DNA of 64,000 nt from CAILZL01 sp963748005. GTDB lineage: Bacteria; Pseudomonadota; Gammaproteobacteria; Steroidobacterales; Steroidobacteraceae. Below are positions 33,865-42,495 of this stretch, piece after piece. The position numbers were made by a program, and so were the translations under genes. The notes beneath the pieces were generated by a model. That model was not told the DNA's origin. It saw only the letters and a program-made list of their open reading frames with translations, and ran no database searches. Numbering within the stretch: position 1 is the stretch's first letter; every line of letters starts with the position of its first letter. The stretch lies in assembly GCA_963748005.1 (NCBI GenBank), contig CAVVHH010000002.1, positions 2,480,001 through 2,544,000 of the forward strand, in the 5' to 3' direction.

Positions 33865-34839
33865 TCAGGCGGCAGCGGCAAGCATGTCGAAATAGGTTTC
33901 GACTGCCGCCAGTTGTTTATCCGCGGTCTCAGCACGCATCACGATCTGCCGGAAAGTCTGCTCATGTGGGCGACCCTCGGCATACCAGCCAATATGCTTG
34001 CGCGCAATCCGTACACCGGTCCCTTCCCCATGAAACATGTGTAGCCTGCGCAAATGGGCGCGCATGATAGCACGGACTTCCGCCACACCTGGAGGTGGCA
34101 AAAGTTTTCCTGACTCAAGAAAAGTTGCGATGTCGCGAAAGATCCACGGTCGTCCCTGTGCGGCGCGACCAATCATCAAGCCATCGACGCCAGTCAGTTC
34201 AAGCACTTGCTGCGCCTTTTGCGGTGAGTCGATATCACCATTGGCTAACACCGGAATCTGCACGGCCTTTTTGATGGCGCGAATGGTCGCGTATTCGGCC
34301 TTACCTTCAAACATGCAGGCACGCGTTCGGCCATGCACGGCCAGCGCCTGAATTCCGCAATCCTGCGCAATGCGCGCGATGCGCACACCGTTGCGATTCT
34401 GTGCATCCCAGCCGGTACGAATCTTCAACGTTACCGGCACCGGTACTGCATTGACCACGGCACCGAGAATGTCGGTGACCAGTGCCTCGTCGCGCAGCAA
34501 CGCCGAACCGGCGGCTTTGTTGCACACTTTTTTGGCCGGGCACCCCATGTTGATATCAATGATTTGCGCGCCCAGCGCAACATTGGTGCGTGCCGCTTCG
34601 GCCATCATGGCCGCGTCGCCACCGACGATCTGCACAATGCGTGGCTCGGGCTCGTCTGCATGGCTCAGACGGCCACGCGATTTTTTCGAATCCCACAGTT
34701 TCATGTCGCTGGTCAGCATTTCACCGGCAGCAAGTCCGGCGCCGAAACTGCGGCATAGCTGGCGAAACGGCAAATCGGTGACACCCGCCATGGGCGCCAG
34801 CGCCAGGTTGCTGCTGAGTTGGTACGGTCCGATACGCAT
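33865..34839 (-). CDS. dusB: tRNA-dihydrouridine synthase B
   Basis: A 324-residue flavoprotein that reduces uridine 17 in tRNA. It shows the TIM-barrel start LALAPMAGVTDLPFRQL, the catalytic Cys100 in NMGCPAKKV, the phosphate-binding GRAAQGRPWIF and a C-terminal helical domain. The length and start match DusB. It directly precedes fis and follows the DUF3426 gene by five bases. Confidence 0.97.
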   Translation of the reverse strand: MRIGPYQLSSNLALAPMAGVTDLPFRQLCRSFGAGLAAGEMLTSDMKLWDSKKSRGRLSHADEPEPRIVQIVGGDAAMMAEAARTNVALGAQIIDINMGCPAKKVCNKAAGSALLRDEALVTDILGAVVNAVPVPVTLKIRTGWDAQNRNGVRIARIAQDCGIQALAVHGRTRACMFEGKAEYATIRAIKKAVQIPVLANGDIDSPQKAQQVLELTGVDGLMIGRAAQGRPWIFRDIATFLESGKLLPPPGVAEVRAIMRAHLRRLHMFHGEGTGVRIARKHIGWYAEGRPHEQTFRQIVMRAETADKQLAAVETYFDMLAAAA

Positions 34840-34843
34840 GAAA

Positions 34844-36031
34844 TCAGAGTGGCTTGAGCGCTACGTCGTGGCTGCACTGCACGCTGTTCTTGAGCGGCAG
34901 GCAGGTGTCGAACTGGAAGCCGACGGCATCCGGGCCTGGATCAACTATGGCCAGATCGACACTGGCGGATTCGCCGGCCGCCAGCAGGCGGGTTGCCCGC
35001 GTGTTGCTGGCCAGATATTCCTCGGGCTTGAATTCGCGCGTGCCCACTTTGCTGCCAAAGCGGTCTTCCAGGCTGAGCTGCAGCAACGGGTAGGGCTGCG
35101 CAAAACCGGCGCCATTGGTAACACTGGCCCGCACCCGCAGCGTGCCGGACTCCTGTGGGTCGGAGACGATGCCCCATTGCTTGATGCTGTAGGCCTGTAG
35201 CTGCCATTGTGGCGCCAGCGGCTCGCCGATGGCCGCGTAAAGCTTGCTCAGCTGTGGACCGAAGCTTTGATGTCGCGCCAAGGTTTCGCGGAAGTGATGC
35301 AACGCCTGTCCGGCCAGCAACAGGATCAGCGCCGCACTGGCCACTGCCCATGGCCAACGTTGTCGAGATGCCGGCTCGGCAAAGGGTTCGTCATCCGCAT
35401 CCAGCCCCAGTGGTGGGAGCATGCGCGTGCCGGCACTGCTGGGCAGCGGCACAGCCGTAGCCGATGGCATCACTGGTTCTTTGTGGTCATCTGCACCGGC
35501 AATGTCTGCCTGATCATTACCGTGAGAGTGGTTCTCGGTTGAGATTGAGGTATCCAGGCTAGCCAGCGCATCGGCCAACTCGACTGCGCTGAGCTCCTCT
35601 TCAACATCTTCCAGTTCGGCTTCGGAATCATCGTTGCCGATGGGGCCGCTGTCTTTATCAAACGGGTTTTCCCACTCTTCGGTACCGATATTGAATTCCT
35701 CAATCACAGTCTGGGTGTGTTCCATGTCCGCATCGGTTTCCGCTGCGTCACCTTCAACACGCCGGTACACGCCGCTGATTTCGATCCGAGTGCCTTCCAG
35801 CACGATTTCTTCGTGGGACAGTGCTGTCGCTTCGTGCTGGATGCCTTGCTCGACTTGCAGGCTGGTGCCCGTGACGGCGGTGTCGGGTGGAGGATCTTCA
35901 CCGTCGAGCAAGCGTTCAATGGCATCGAACTGCGTATTGCAGCGTCCACAGCGCACCTGGCCGTGTGCAGCACGCAGAATGATGCTGGTGACACGAAACA
36001 CAGTTTGGCAGCCCGGACATTGCGTCAGCAC
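34844..36031 (-). CDS. Zinc-ribbon, DUF3426 membrane protein
   Basis: A 395-residue protein. An N-terminal zinc ribbon has CPGC (5-8) and CGRC (28-31). A long acidic, disordered middle follows (40-220), then one membrane helix (about 226-246) and an extracytoplasmic DUF3426 domain that ends near SVDLAIVDPGPDAVGFQFDTCLP. It lies between prmA and dusB, four bases from dusB, as in related bacteria. Its role is unknown; the ribbon suggests cytoplasmic binding of a partner or nucleic acid. Confidence 0.88.
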   Translation of the reverse strand: MLTQCPGCQTVFRVTSIILRAAHGQVRCGRCNTQFDAIERLLDGEDPPPDTAVTGTSLQVEQGIQHEATALSHEEIVLEGTRIEISGVYRRVEGDAAETDADMEHTQTVIEEFNIGTEEWENPFDKDSGPIGNDDSEAELEDVEEELSAVELADALASLDTSISTENHSHGNDQADIAGADDHKEPVMPSATAVPLPSSAGTRMLPPLGLDADDEPFAEPASRQRWPWAVASAALILLLAGQALHHFRETLARHQSFGPQLSKLYAAIGEPLAPQWQLQAYSIKQWGIVSDPQESGTLRVRASVTNGAGFAQPYPLLQLSLEDRFGSKVGTREFKPEEYLASNTRATRLLAAGESASVDLAIVDPGPDAVGFQFDTCLPLKNSVQCSHDVALKPL

Positions 36032-36063
36032 AGAGATTCCTTGGTAGATATCACGTGTCTAAG

Positions 36064-36942
36064 TCAGTGGGCGCGCTTCGTGCCGCTCAGGCGTGCCCAG
36101 TCATCTTGTACCTGTACCGGGTCCATGTCGAACCACGCGGCGTAGCAATTCTGTACTGAGGACGCCTGTTCTGTCAGCACGCCCGAGAGCACGATGTGGC
36201 CACCGGATTTGGTCAAAGTGGCGAGGCGCGGTGCCAGCGATTCCAGCGGTCCCGCCAGAATGTTGGCGATCAGCAGTTCGGCGGGTTGCAATTCGCCATC
36301 ACTGAGACTCAGCGTCAGTGCGGCACCAACCTGATTGCGCTGCGCATTATCACGGCTGGCCAGCAGGGCCTGTGGATCGATATCCACGCCAAAGGCACGC
36401 GTCGCGCCCAGTTTGAGTGCGGCGATGGCCAGAATGCCCGAGCCGCAACCATAATCGATGACCGTGGCCGGTAGCGGCGCATGTTCGTCCAGCCATTGCA
36501 GGCACAGCGCGGTGGTGGGATGGGTGCCGGTACCGAAGGCCAGGCCCGGATCAAGATCGACGATGACTGCGTCGGGATCGTCGGGACGCTGACCATCGGG
36601 GCAGATCCACAGTCGCCTACCGAAACGCATGGCACGAAAGTCTTTCAGCCATTCGCGTTCCCACGGACGATCTTCAAGGCGTTCAAAGCGATGGTTGGGC
36701 AGCGCTGCGTGCAATTCGGTCTGCAATGCGTCGACCACTGTCTGTGGCGCCGTGTCGGCATCAAACAGGGCCTTGATGTTCACTGTTGGCCACAATGGCA
36801 GCGCACCGGGAGCAGGCTCGAGAATGGGATCGTCGGCCGCATCCTCCAGCGTCACCGACAGTGCGCCGATAGCGAACAGGGCATCTTCCACCGGTTCCGG
36901 ATTGACTGTGCCGAGTTCGATAGTGAGTTGCAGGAAGGGCAT
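36064..36942 (-). CDS. prmA: Ribosomal protein L11 methyltransferase
   Basis: A 292-residue methyltransferase. The N-terminal substrate-recognition domain (1-60) is joined to a SAM-binding domain with the signature DPGLAFGTGTHPTT (131-144) and DYGCGSGIL (163-171). It trimethylates ribosomal protein L11. The start matches the family (PFLQLTIEL). It lies between DUF3426 and accC; a repeat pair separates it from accC. Confidence 0.96.
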   Translation of the reverse strand: MPFLQLTIELGTVNPEPVEDALFAIGALSVTLEDAADDPILEPAPGALPLWPTVNIKALFDADTAPQTVVDALQTELHAALPNHRFERLEDRPWEREWLKDFRAMRFGRRLWICPDGQRPDDPDAVIVDLDPGLAFGTGTHPTTALCLQWLDEHAPLPATVIDYGCGSGILAIAALKLGATRAFGVDIDPQALLASRDNAQRNQVGAALTLSLSDGELQPAELLIANILAGPLESLAPRLATLTKSGGHIVLSGVLTEQASSVQNCYAAWFDMDPVQVQDDWARLSGTKRAH

Positions 36943-36952
36943 ATTTAAACTT

Positions 36953-37052
36953 GTAGGGGAGGCGCTGCGTCATCCCCGGCGGGGGACGAGGCATGCCTCG
37001 CCCGTGTCTGGTACCGAAACAAAAAGGGCGACGCATGCGTCGCCCCTACGTC
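36953..37052. repeat. Paired REP-like palindromes (site 2)
   Basis: Between accC and prmA. Units: ACGAGGCATGCCTCGCCC (36986-37004) and, inverted, GGGCGACGCATGCGTCGCCC (37026-37045) followed by CTAC. A further GTAGGGGA head begins at 36953. The same core and GTAGGG head recur at sites 1 and 3. Confidence 0.75.
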
Positions 37053-37067
37053 AAATGACTCCGCTGG

Positions 37068-38411
37068 CTACTTGATGCCCAAGCGCCGTTCCAGATAGTG
37101 AATATCCAGCCCGCCAGCCTTGAATGCGCCGTGATTGAAAATTTCCTGGTGGAGCGGAATGTTGGTCTTGATGCCTTCCACCACCATTTCCGACAATGCA
37201 GTTTTCATGCGCGCAATCGCAGTATCGCGATCTTCGCCGTAGGCAATCAGCTTGCCGATCATCGAGTCGTAATAAGGCGGCACTACATAGCCGCTGTACA
37301 AGTGACTGTCGACACGAATGCCGGGGCCGCCGGGCGGGTGATACAACTTCACCAGACCAGGCGAGGGCACGAAGCCTTTGGGGTCTTCGGCGTTGATGCG
37401 ACATTCAATCGCATGGCCGCGCACCACGATGTCACTCTGTGTCCAGGGCAGGCGTTCGCCGGCGGCAATGCGCAGCTGCGCCTTGACGATGTCGATGCCG
37501 GTGACCTGTTCGGTCACCGGATGCTCCACCTGCACGCGCGTGTTCATTTCAATGAAGTAGAACTCGTTGTCCTGATACAGAAACTCCAGCGTACCGGCAC
37601 CGCGATAACCCACGGCACTGCAGGCGGCGACGCAGCGTTCACCGATCATCTTGCGCTGCTTGGGCGTGATGCCGGGAGCCGGGGCTTCTTCGATCACTTT
37701 CTGATGACGTCGTTGCAGTGAGCAATCACGTTCACCCAGGTGCACGACATTGCCGTAGTTGTCGGCGATCACCTGGATTTCAATGTGGCGCGGCTTCTCG
37801 AGGAATTTCTCCATGTACACCTCGCCATTGCCAAACGCCGCCAGGGCTTCCGCCTGGGTGACATTGATGGCATTCAGCAGGGTGGCTTCGCTGTGCACCA
37901 CGCGCATGCCGCGTCCACCGCCGCCGCCCGAGGCTTTGATGATGACTGGATAACCGATCTCGCGCGCGACGCGAATGTTTTCGCCCGCATCGGTGGTCAG
38001 CGGCCCGCCCGAGCCGGGCACGCAGGGCACACCGGCTTTTTTCATGACCCGAATGGCCGAGACCTTGTCGCCCATCATGCGGATGGTTTCGGCCTTGGGG
38101 CCGATGAACACGAAGCCGCTTTTTTCCACGCGTTCGGCGAAATCGGCATTCTCGGACAGAAAGCCATAGCCCGGGTGAATGGCCACCGAATCGGTGACTT
38201 CCGCCGCGCTGATGATGGCAGGCATGTTGAGATAGCTGTCCTTGGAGGCTGGCGGGCCAATGCATACCGATTCATCGGCCAGCAATACGTGTTTCAGGTT
38301 CTGGTCAGCAGTGGAGTGCACCGCGACCGTCTTGATACCAAGTTCACGACACGCTCGCAAAATTCGCAGCGCAATCTCACCTCGATTGGCGATGACTACT
38401 TTTTCTAGCAT
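37068..38411 (-). CDS. accC: Acetyl-CoA carboxylase, biotin carboxylase subunit
   Basis: A 447-residue ATP-grasp enzyme that carboxylates biotin on BCCP in fatty-acid synthesis. It starts LEKVVIANRGEIALRILRAC. ATP-grasp features are IIKASGGGGGRGMR and the metal site EMNTRVQVEHPVTE. Full length, following accB by 81 bases on the same strand. Confidence 0.98.
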   Translation of the reverse strand: MLEKVVIANRGEIALRILRACRELGIKTVAVHSTADQNLKHVLLADESVCIGPPASKDSYLNMPAIISAAEVTDSVAIHPGYGFLSENADFAERVEKSGFVFIGPKAETIRMMGDKVSAIRVMKKAGVPCVPGSGGPLTTDAGENIRVAREIGYPVIIKASGGGGGRGMRVVHSEATLLNAINVTQAEALAAFGNGEVYMEKFLEKPRHIEIQVIADNYGNVVHLGERDCSLQRRHQKVIEEAPAPGITPKQRKMIGERCVAACSAVGYRGAGTLEFLYQDNEFYFIEMNTRVQVEHPVTEQVTGIDIVKAQLRIAAGERLPWTQSDIVVRGHAIECRINAEDPKGFVPSPGLVKLYHPPGGPGIRVDSHLYSGYVVPPYYDSMIGKLIAYGEDRDTAIARMKTALSEMVVEGIKTNIPLHQEIFNHGAFKAGGLDIHYLERRLGIK

Positions 38412-38492
38412 GAGTTGTGAGTACTCTTGAACTGACTCGTGGCTGAGGGGAGTCGTGCCGTTGATAAAGCGGCAAGCAACTCGCCTGATGGC

Positions 38493-38942
38493 TTATTCGA
38501 TGATGAAGAGCGCCTGGCCGAACTCTACGGGTTCGCCGTTCTTGGCCAGGACCGCTGTGACCCGTCCCGCCTTGTCGGATTCGATCTGATTCATCATCTT
38601 CATGGCTTCGATGATGCACAGCGTGTCACCGACGTTGACCTCGCTGCCGATATCGACAAACGCCTTGGCGCCGGGTGTTGATGAAGCATAGAAAGTGCCC
38701 ACCATCGGTGCGGTGACCGTGTGGTCATTCTTGCTGGCAGCCGGCTGAGTGACGGTTGCAGCCGGCGCAGCGGCTACTGGCGCAGGCGCGGGTGCGTATT
38801 GCAGCGCCGGGGCGGGTGCATATGCACCGGGTTTCGGATAGCGACTGATGCGCACCGATTCTTCGCCTTCGCTGATTTCGATCTCGGCGACGCCGGATTC
38901 TTCAAGCAGCTCGATCAGCTTTTTGACCTTGCGAATGTCCAT
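38493..38942 (-). CDS. accB: Biotin carboxyl carrier protein
   Basis: A 149-residue BCCP. The N-terminus is DIRKVKKLIELLEESGV; a Pro/Ala-rich linker (about 37-70) joins it to the biotinyl domain, with the biotin lysine K115 in EAMKM. It carries carboxybiotin between accC and the carboxyltransferase. It follows aroQ in a leftward operon aroQ-accB-accC, spacing 47 bases. Confidence 0.98.
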   Translation of the reverse strand: MDIRKVKKLIELLEESGVAEIEISEGEESVRISRYPKPGAYAPAPALQYAPAPAPVAAAPAATVTQPAASKNDHTVTAPMVGTFYASSTPGAKAFVDIGSEVNVGDTLCIIEAMKMMNQIESDKAGRVTAVLAKNGEPVEFGQALFIIE

Positions 38943-38989
38943 TGACAGACCTCTGGTAAGTAAGGTTTTTTGATTTGTTGCTAAGACAA

Positions 38990-39430
38990 CTAACGGGCGA
39001 GCCGCTGCAGGGCGGCATGCAGGGCCAGTTCGTAGCCCAGCGGGCCCAAGCCGACGATTACCCCGTCGGCAATATCGGAAAAATACGAGTGATGCCGGAA
39101 TGCCTCACGGGCAAACACATTGCTCAGATGAACTTCGATAAAGGGGATCTTGACGCCCAGCAGAGCATCGCGCAGCGCCACGCTGGTATGGGTGAAGGCC
39201 GCCAGATTGAGCAGGATGTAATCGACCTTTTCTTTCCCCGCCTGGTGGACGCGGTTAATCAGCTCGCCTTCCGAGTTGCTTTGCAGGGTGCTCAGCTGGT
39301 GGCCGGCTTCCTTGGCCAGCGAACCGAGGCGGGCCTCTATCTGGGTCAGGGTGGTGGTCCCATAGGTGGCTGGCTCGCGCGTGCCGAGCAGGTTTATGTT
39401 GGGGCCGTTGAGTAATAACAGATGCGCCAT
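38990..39430 (-). CDS. aroQ: 3-dehydroquinate dehydratase, type II
   Basis: A 146-residue type II dehydroquinase of the shikimate pathway. It has LLLLNGPNINLLGTREPATYG with the catalytic Tyr at the end of the motif, LNLAAFTHTSVALRDAL with the His motif, and EVHLSNVFAREAFRHHS. ATG at 39430 is taken; 11 more codons are open upstream but are unlike the family. It precedes accB, the usual gammaproteobacterial order. Confidence 0.97.
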   Translation of the reverse strand: MAHLLLLNGPNINLLGTREPATYGTTTLTQIEARLGSLAKEAGHQLSTLQSNSEGELINRVHQAGKEKVDYILLNLAAFTHTSVALRDALLGVKIPFIEVHLSNVFAREAFRHHSYFSDIADGVIVGLGPLGYELALHAALQRLAR

Positions 39431-39622
39431 GGGACTGCTTGAATAACCGTGGGCTACGCCCATTTATCCGAAAATGGCGGCGAGTTTAGCCGCCGTTTGG
39501 TGCATTTGGCGATTATTTTCTTGAAATAGCCGGTTTTGCAGCTGACATTCGCTCAGGCAGCCCGGACAGGCGACCCTGACGCGTCAGGTACCGGCTTGCA
39601 GGTAAATGGCCGCGGCTTGGGA

Positions 39623-40270
39623 TCAGCCCTCGGTGGCGACGGCTACTTTCAGGTTGGACAGGGCTGCGGTCAGCTGGGTACGCGCGACGCCCACAGTCAG
39701 TTGGCCCTGATTGACGCGCTTGATCGTGCTCAGGATCAGCTCCGCCTGCTCCCTGTGCAATTCGCCAATATGGGTGGTAACGATGTTGCCCCTGGCGTCG
39801 GTGAACACGGTGTAGGGAAAGCCTACGGCCTCGATGCCAAAGGCGTCTACGGCCTCCAGACCATCCTGCTCGCCGATCAGCAGCGGGTAGTCGATCCTCA
39901 TCGCGTCGGCGTACCTCAGTACTTCTTCGCGAAAATCCACCGCAACGCCGACGATCTGAACACCGTCGGCTTCATGCTGCTTCTGCAACTCGATCAGCAA
40001 CGGAATTTCACGTCGGCAGGGTGCGCACCAGGTGGCCCAGAAGTTCAGCACCAGCGACTTGCCTGGCCAGGAATGGCTGGACTGCTGCTCACCGGCGCGA
40101 TTTTTCAGCGAAAACTCCGGCAGGGTGAGCACCGGCGGTCGGGCGGCAGGCGCGGTGGTGATGGCCTCGGTGCCCGGCGGCGTGGCTTGATCGCGCCAGA
40201 ACCTGGCGGCAAAAAAACCGGTGGTGATGGCCACAACTGCCACCAGCAGGTAGCTGAGTTTGTGTTTCAT
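39623..40270 (-). CDS. TlpA-like thiol:disulfide oxidoreductase, membrane-anchored
   Basis: A 215-residue protein with an N-terminal membrane anchor (about 7-25) and a thioredoxin fold outside the membrane. The redox site is WCAPC (C82, C85), preceded by LNFWATWC; the cis-Pro is in AVGFPYTVF. Such proteins reduce disulfides in the periplasm, often for cytochrome c maturation. It follows dsbD on the same strand with about 48 bases between, so it probably takes electrons from DsbD. Confidence 0.92.
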   Translation of the reverse strand: MKHKLSYLLVAVVAITTGFFAARFWRDQATPPGTEAITTAPAARPPVLTLPEFSLKNRAGEQQSSHSWPGKSLVLNFWATWCAPCRREIPLLIELQKQHEADGVQIVGVAVDFREEVLRYADAMRIDYPLLIGEQDGLEAVDAFGIEAVGFPYTVFTDARGNIVTTHIGELHREQAELILSTIKRVNQGQLTVGVARTQLTAALSNLKVAVATEG

Positions 40271-40318
40271 GGAGTCGGATCGTAACTGACCGGGCGACAT
40301 TATGGCCGGTGGCGGACG

Positions 40319-42202
40319 TCAGGTCTTGTTGAAAGCAGCGACGATGTGCGGCGCAAATTTTTCCGCTGGCATGTAGCCCACCACGCGGAAGTTGCGTTGT
40401 TCCTGACCCTCCACAAAGAAGGCAATGGTCGGCGGACCAAAAATGCCGAAGCGCTTGAGCAATCCCTGATCATCGGTGTTGTTGGCCGTGACATCGGCCT
40501 GCAGCAATACGCTGTTGGCCAGTGCGGTTTGCACGCTGGCCTGGGTAAAGGTGTATTTCTCCATTTCCTTGCAGCTGACACACCAGTCGGCATAGAAATC
40601 CAGCATCACGGTTTTACCGGCGGCAGTAGCGGCGGCCACTTCGGCATCAAGATCAGCCACCGACTTGATGCGCTTGAAGGGCAGGGCCGGTTCCTGTGCA
40701 TTGTTTGCCTGCGCACCTGCAGTTGTCCCTTGGTTCGCGGCCAGACCTTGCAGTGGCTGCAGCGGATCAGTGCGGCCAGAGCCGGCGCCGATCAGCAGCA
40801 GGATGCCGTACACCAGAATCACCAGCCCCGCGCCGCGCCAGGCGGCGGGTGCCGGCTGACCGGGCTTGAGTTGCAATGAAAAAATCCAGTAGCCGGAAAT
40901 GATGGCCAGCGCCGCCCATAACAACATGCTCAAGCTGGCAGGTAGCAGACTGGACAGCAGGTAGATGGCCAATCCGAGGAACATCACGCCGAACAGCGAC
41001 TTGATGGCGTCCATCCAGGCGCCCGCTTTGGGCAGCAAGGTGCCGGCAGATGCGCCGACCAGCAAGAGTGGTACGCCCATGCCCAGCCCCATGGAGTACA
41101 GCGCCGCCGCGCCACGCCCCACTTGGCCGGTCTGGCTGATAACCGACAGCGCTGCAATCAACGCAGGGGCCACACAGGCGGTGACAATCAATGCCGATAG
41201 TGCGCCCATGATGAAGGTGCCCAGATAGGTGCCGCCCTTCTGTTTGTTACTGACATCGGTGAGGCGGGTTTGCAGGACGCTGGGCAATTGCAGGGTGAAG
41301 CTGCCGAACATCGCAAACGCCAGAATCACAAACAATCCGGCGAAAGTGCTGACGATCCAGGGTTTTTGAAAGAACGCCTGAGGCGCCTGCTTGAACGCCA
41401 GTACAAAGGCCACGGCCGCCGCTGCATAGGTCAGAGCCATGCCTTGCACATAGGCAAAAGCCAGCGAGAAGCCCTTGGCGGGTGTGACCTTCTCACGCTG
41501 CCCGACAATGATGCCGGACAGAATCGGAATCATGGGCAGCACACAGGGCGTGAACGACAGCAGGATGCCAATGCCGAAAAAGGTGCCCAGTACGGCCAGC
41601 AGATTGCCGGTGCGGATGACATTGGCCAGCCGGTCCTGCTCCGACACCATGCCGCCACCAGATTCACTTCGGTTTGCTTGTCCATCGAGCCCGGCGGCGC
41701 TATTGCTGGATGGAAGCTCGACATCAATTACTTTTGTTAAAGGGTTGTAACACAGGCCGGCCTCTGCGCAACCTTGGTATTTGATCGTGAGCGCCAGCTT
41801 GATGGCTTCACCCGCCGGGCGGGCAACCGGCAGTTTGGCGGTGACGGCTTCGTGATAAACCTCCATTTCGCCAAAGAACTCGTCATTCTTGATTTCGCCC
41901 TTGGGGAATTGCGCCTCGCCCAGCTGCACTTGGGGGGTGCCGGTGCTGAAGCCCATGCGCTTCCTGTACAAGTAGTAGCCTTTGGCAATCTGCCACTGCA
42001 CCTCGATGGTGTCAGGGCCGGTGGCGCGGGCGCTGAGCTTGAACGCTACATCGGGATGCAGAAATTCGTCGTCATTGGATTTGAGCAGATCGGCCAGGCC
42101 ACCGGCAGAGCTGGATTGCTGGGCTTGCACCGCCGGGCTGGCCAGCAGGAACAGGCCCAGCAGGGCTGACATCAGGCGCATGGCGAACGAAGACTGCTGC
42201 AT
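40319..42202 (-). CDS. dsbD: Thiol:disulfide interchange protein DsbD
   Basis: A 627-residue DsbD. Domain order: signal peptide (LMSALLGLFLLASPAVQAQ), periplasmic alpha domain with the Cys pair near GCAEAGLCYNP, eight-helix membrane core starting VLGTFFGIGILLSFTPCVLPMIPILSG (the membrane Cys), and C-terminal gamma domain with WCVSCKEMEKYTF. It carries electrons from cytoplasmic thioredoxin to the periplasm. ATG at 42202 is chosen over a TTG four codons upstream. Confidence 0.96.
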   Translation of the reverse strand: MQQSSFAMRLMSALLGLFLLASPAVQAQQSSSAGGLADLLKSNDDEFLHPDVAFKLSARATGPDTIEVQWQIAKGYYLYRKRMGFSTGTPQVQLGEAQFPKGEIKNDEFFGEMEVYHEAVTAKLPVARPAGEAIKLALTIKYQGCAEAGLCYNPLTKVIDVELPSSNSAAGLDGQANRSESGGGMVSEQDRLANVIRTGNLLAVLGTFFGIGILLSFTPCVLPMIPILSGIIVGQREKVTPAKGFSLAFAYVQGMALTYAAAAVAFVLAFKQAPQAFFQKPWIVSTFAGLFVILAFAMFGSFTLQLPSVLQTRLTDVSNKQKGGTYLGTFIMGALSALIVTACVAPALIAALSVISQTGQVGRGAAALYSMGLGMGVPLLLVGASAGTLLPKAGAWMDAIKSLFGVMFLGLAIYLLSSLLPASLSMLLWAALAIISGYWIFSLQLKPGQPAPAAWRGAGLVILVYGILLLIGAGSGRTDPLQPLQGLAANQGTTAGAQANNAQEPALPFKRIKSVADLDAEVAAATAAGKTVMLDFYADWCVSCKEMEKYTFTQASVQTALANSVLLQADVTANNTDDQGLLKRFGIFGPPTIAFFVEGQEQRNFRVVGYMPAEKFAPHIVAAFNKT

Positions 42203-42289
42203 GGTTGATCGCAATTCCGGGTAACTTCTGAATCTGGTAAGGACAACTCAGTCTTGAGACGCCGCATTGTGCCGGATCCAATCTGCATG

Positions 42290-42317
42290 GGTCTGACCAC
42301 CAGGGCCTGGTGAGACC
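42290..42317. repeat. Imperfect hairpin upstream of dsbD
   Basis: GGTCTGACCACCAGG (42290-42304) can pair with CCTGGTGAGACC (42306-42317) with one bulge. It sits in the 293-base gap between the sensor kinase stop and dsbD, about 88 bases before the dsbD start. It may be the end of the kinase transcript or a dsbD leader; there is no T run. Confidence 0.35.
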
Positions 42318-42495
42318 ACAATTGGCGGCTGTGGTTCGCAAGATTGCAGGGCTGCGTGTCGTTCGGCCAGTGTCGCGAATCGATGCTGCCTGGTTTTGCC
42401 AAGTACAGCACTCATTGCAGCTCTCGTTGGGCCGCAACTCTGCGACAGGCGCCATTGCCTGTCGTTGCCCAGGACCATGGAGTGAGATCCGGGTC

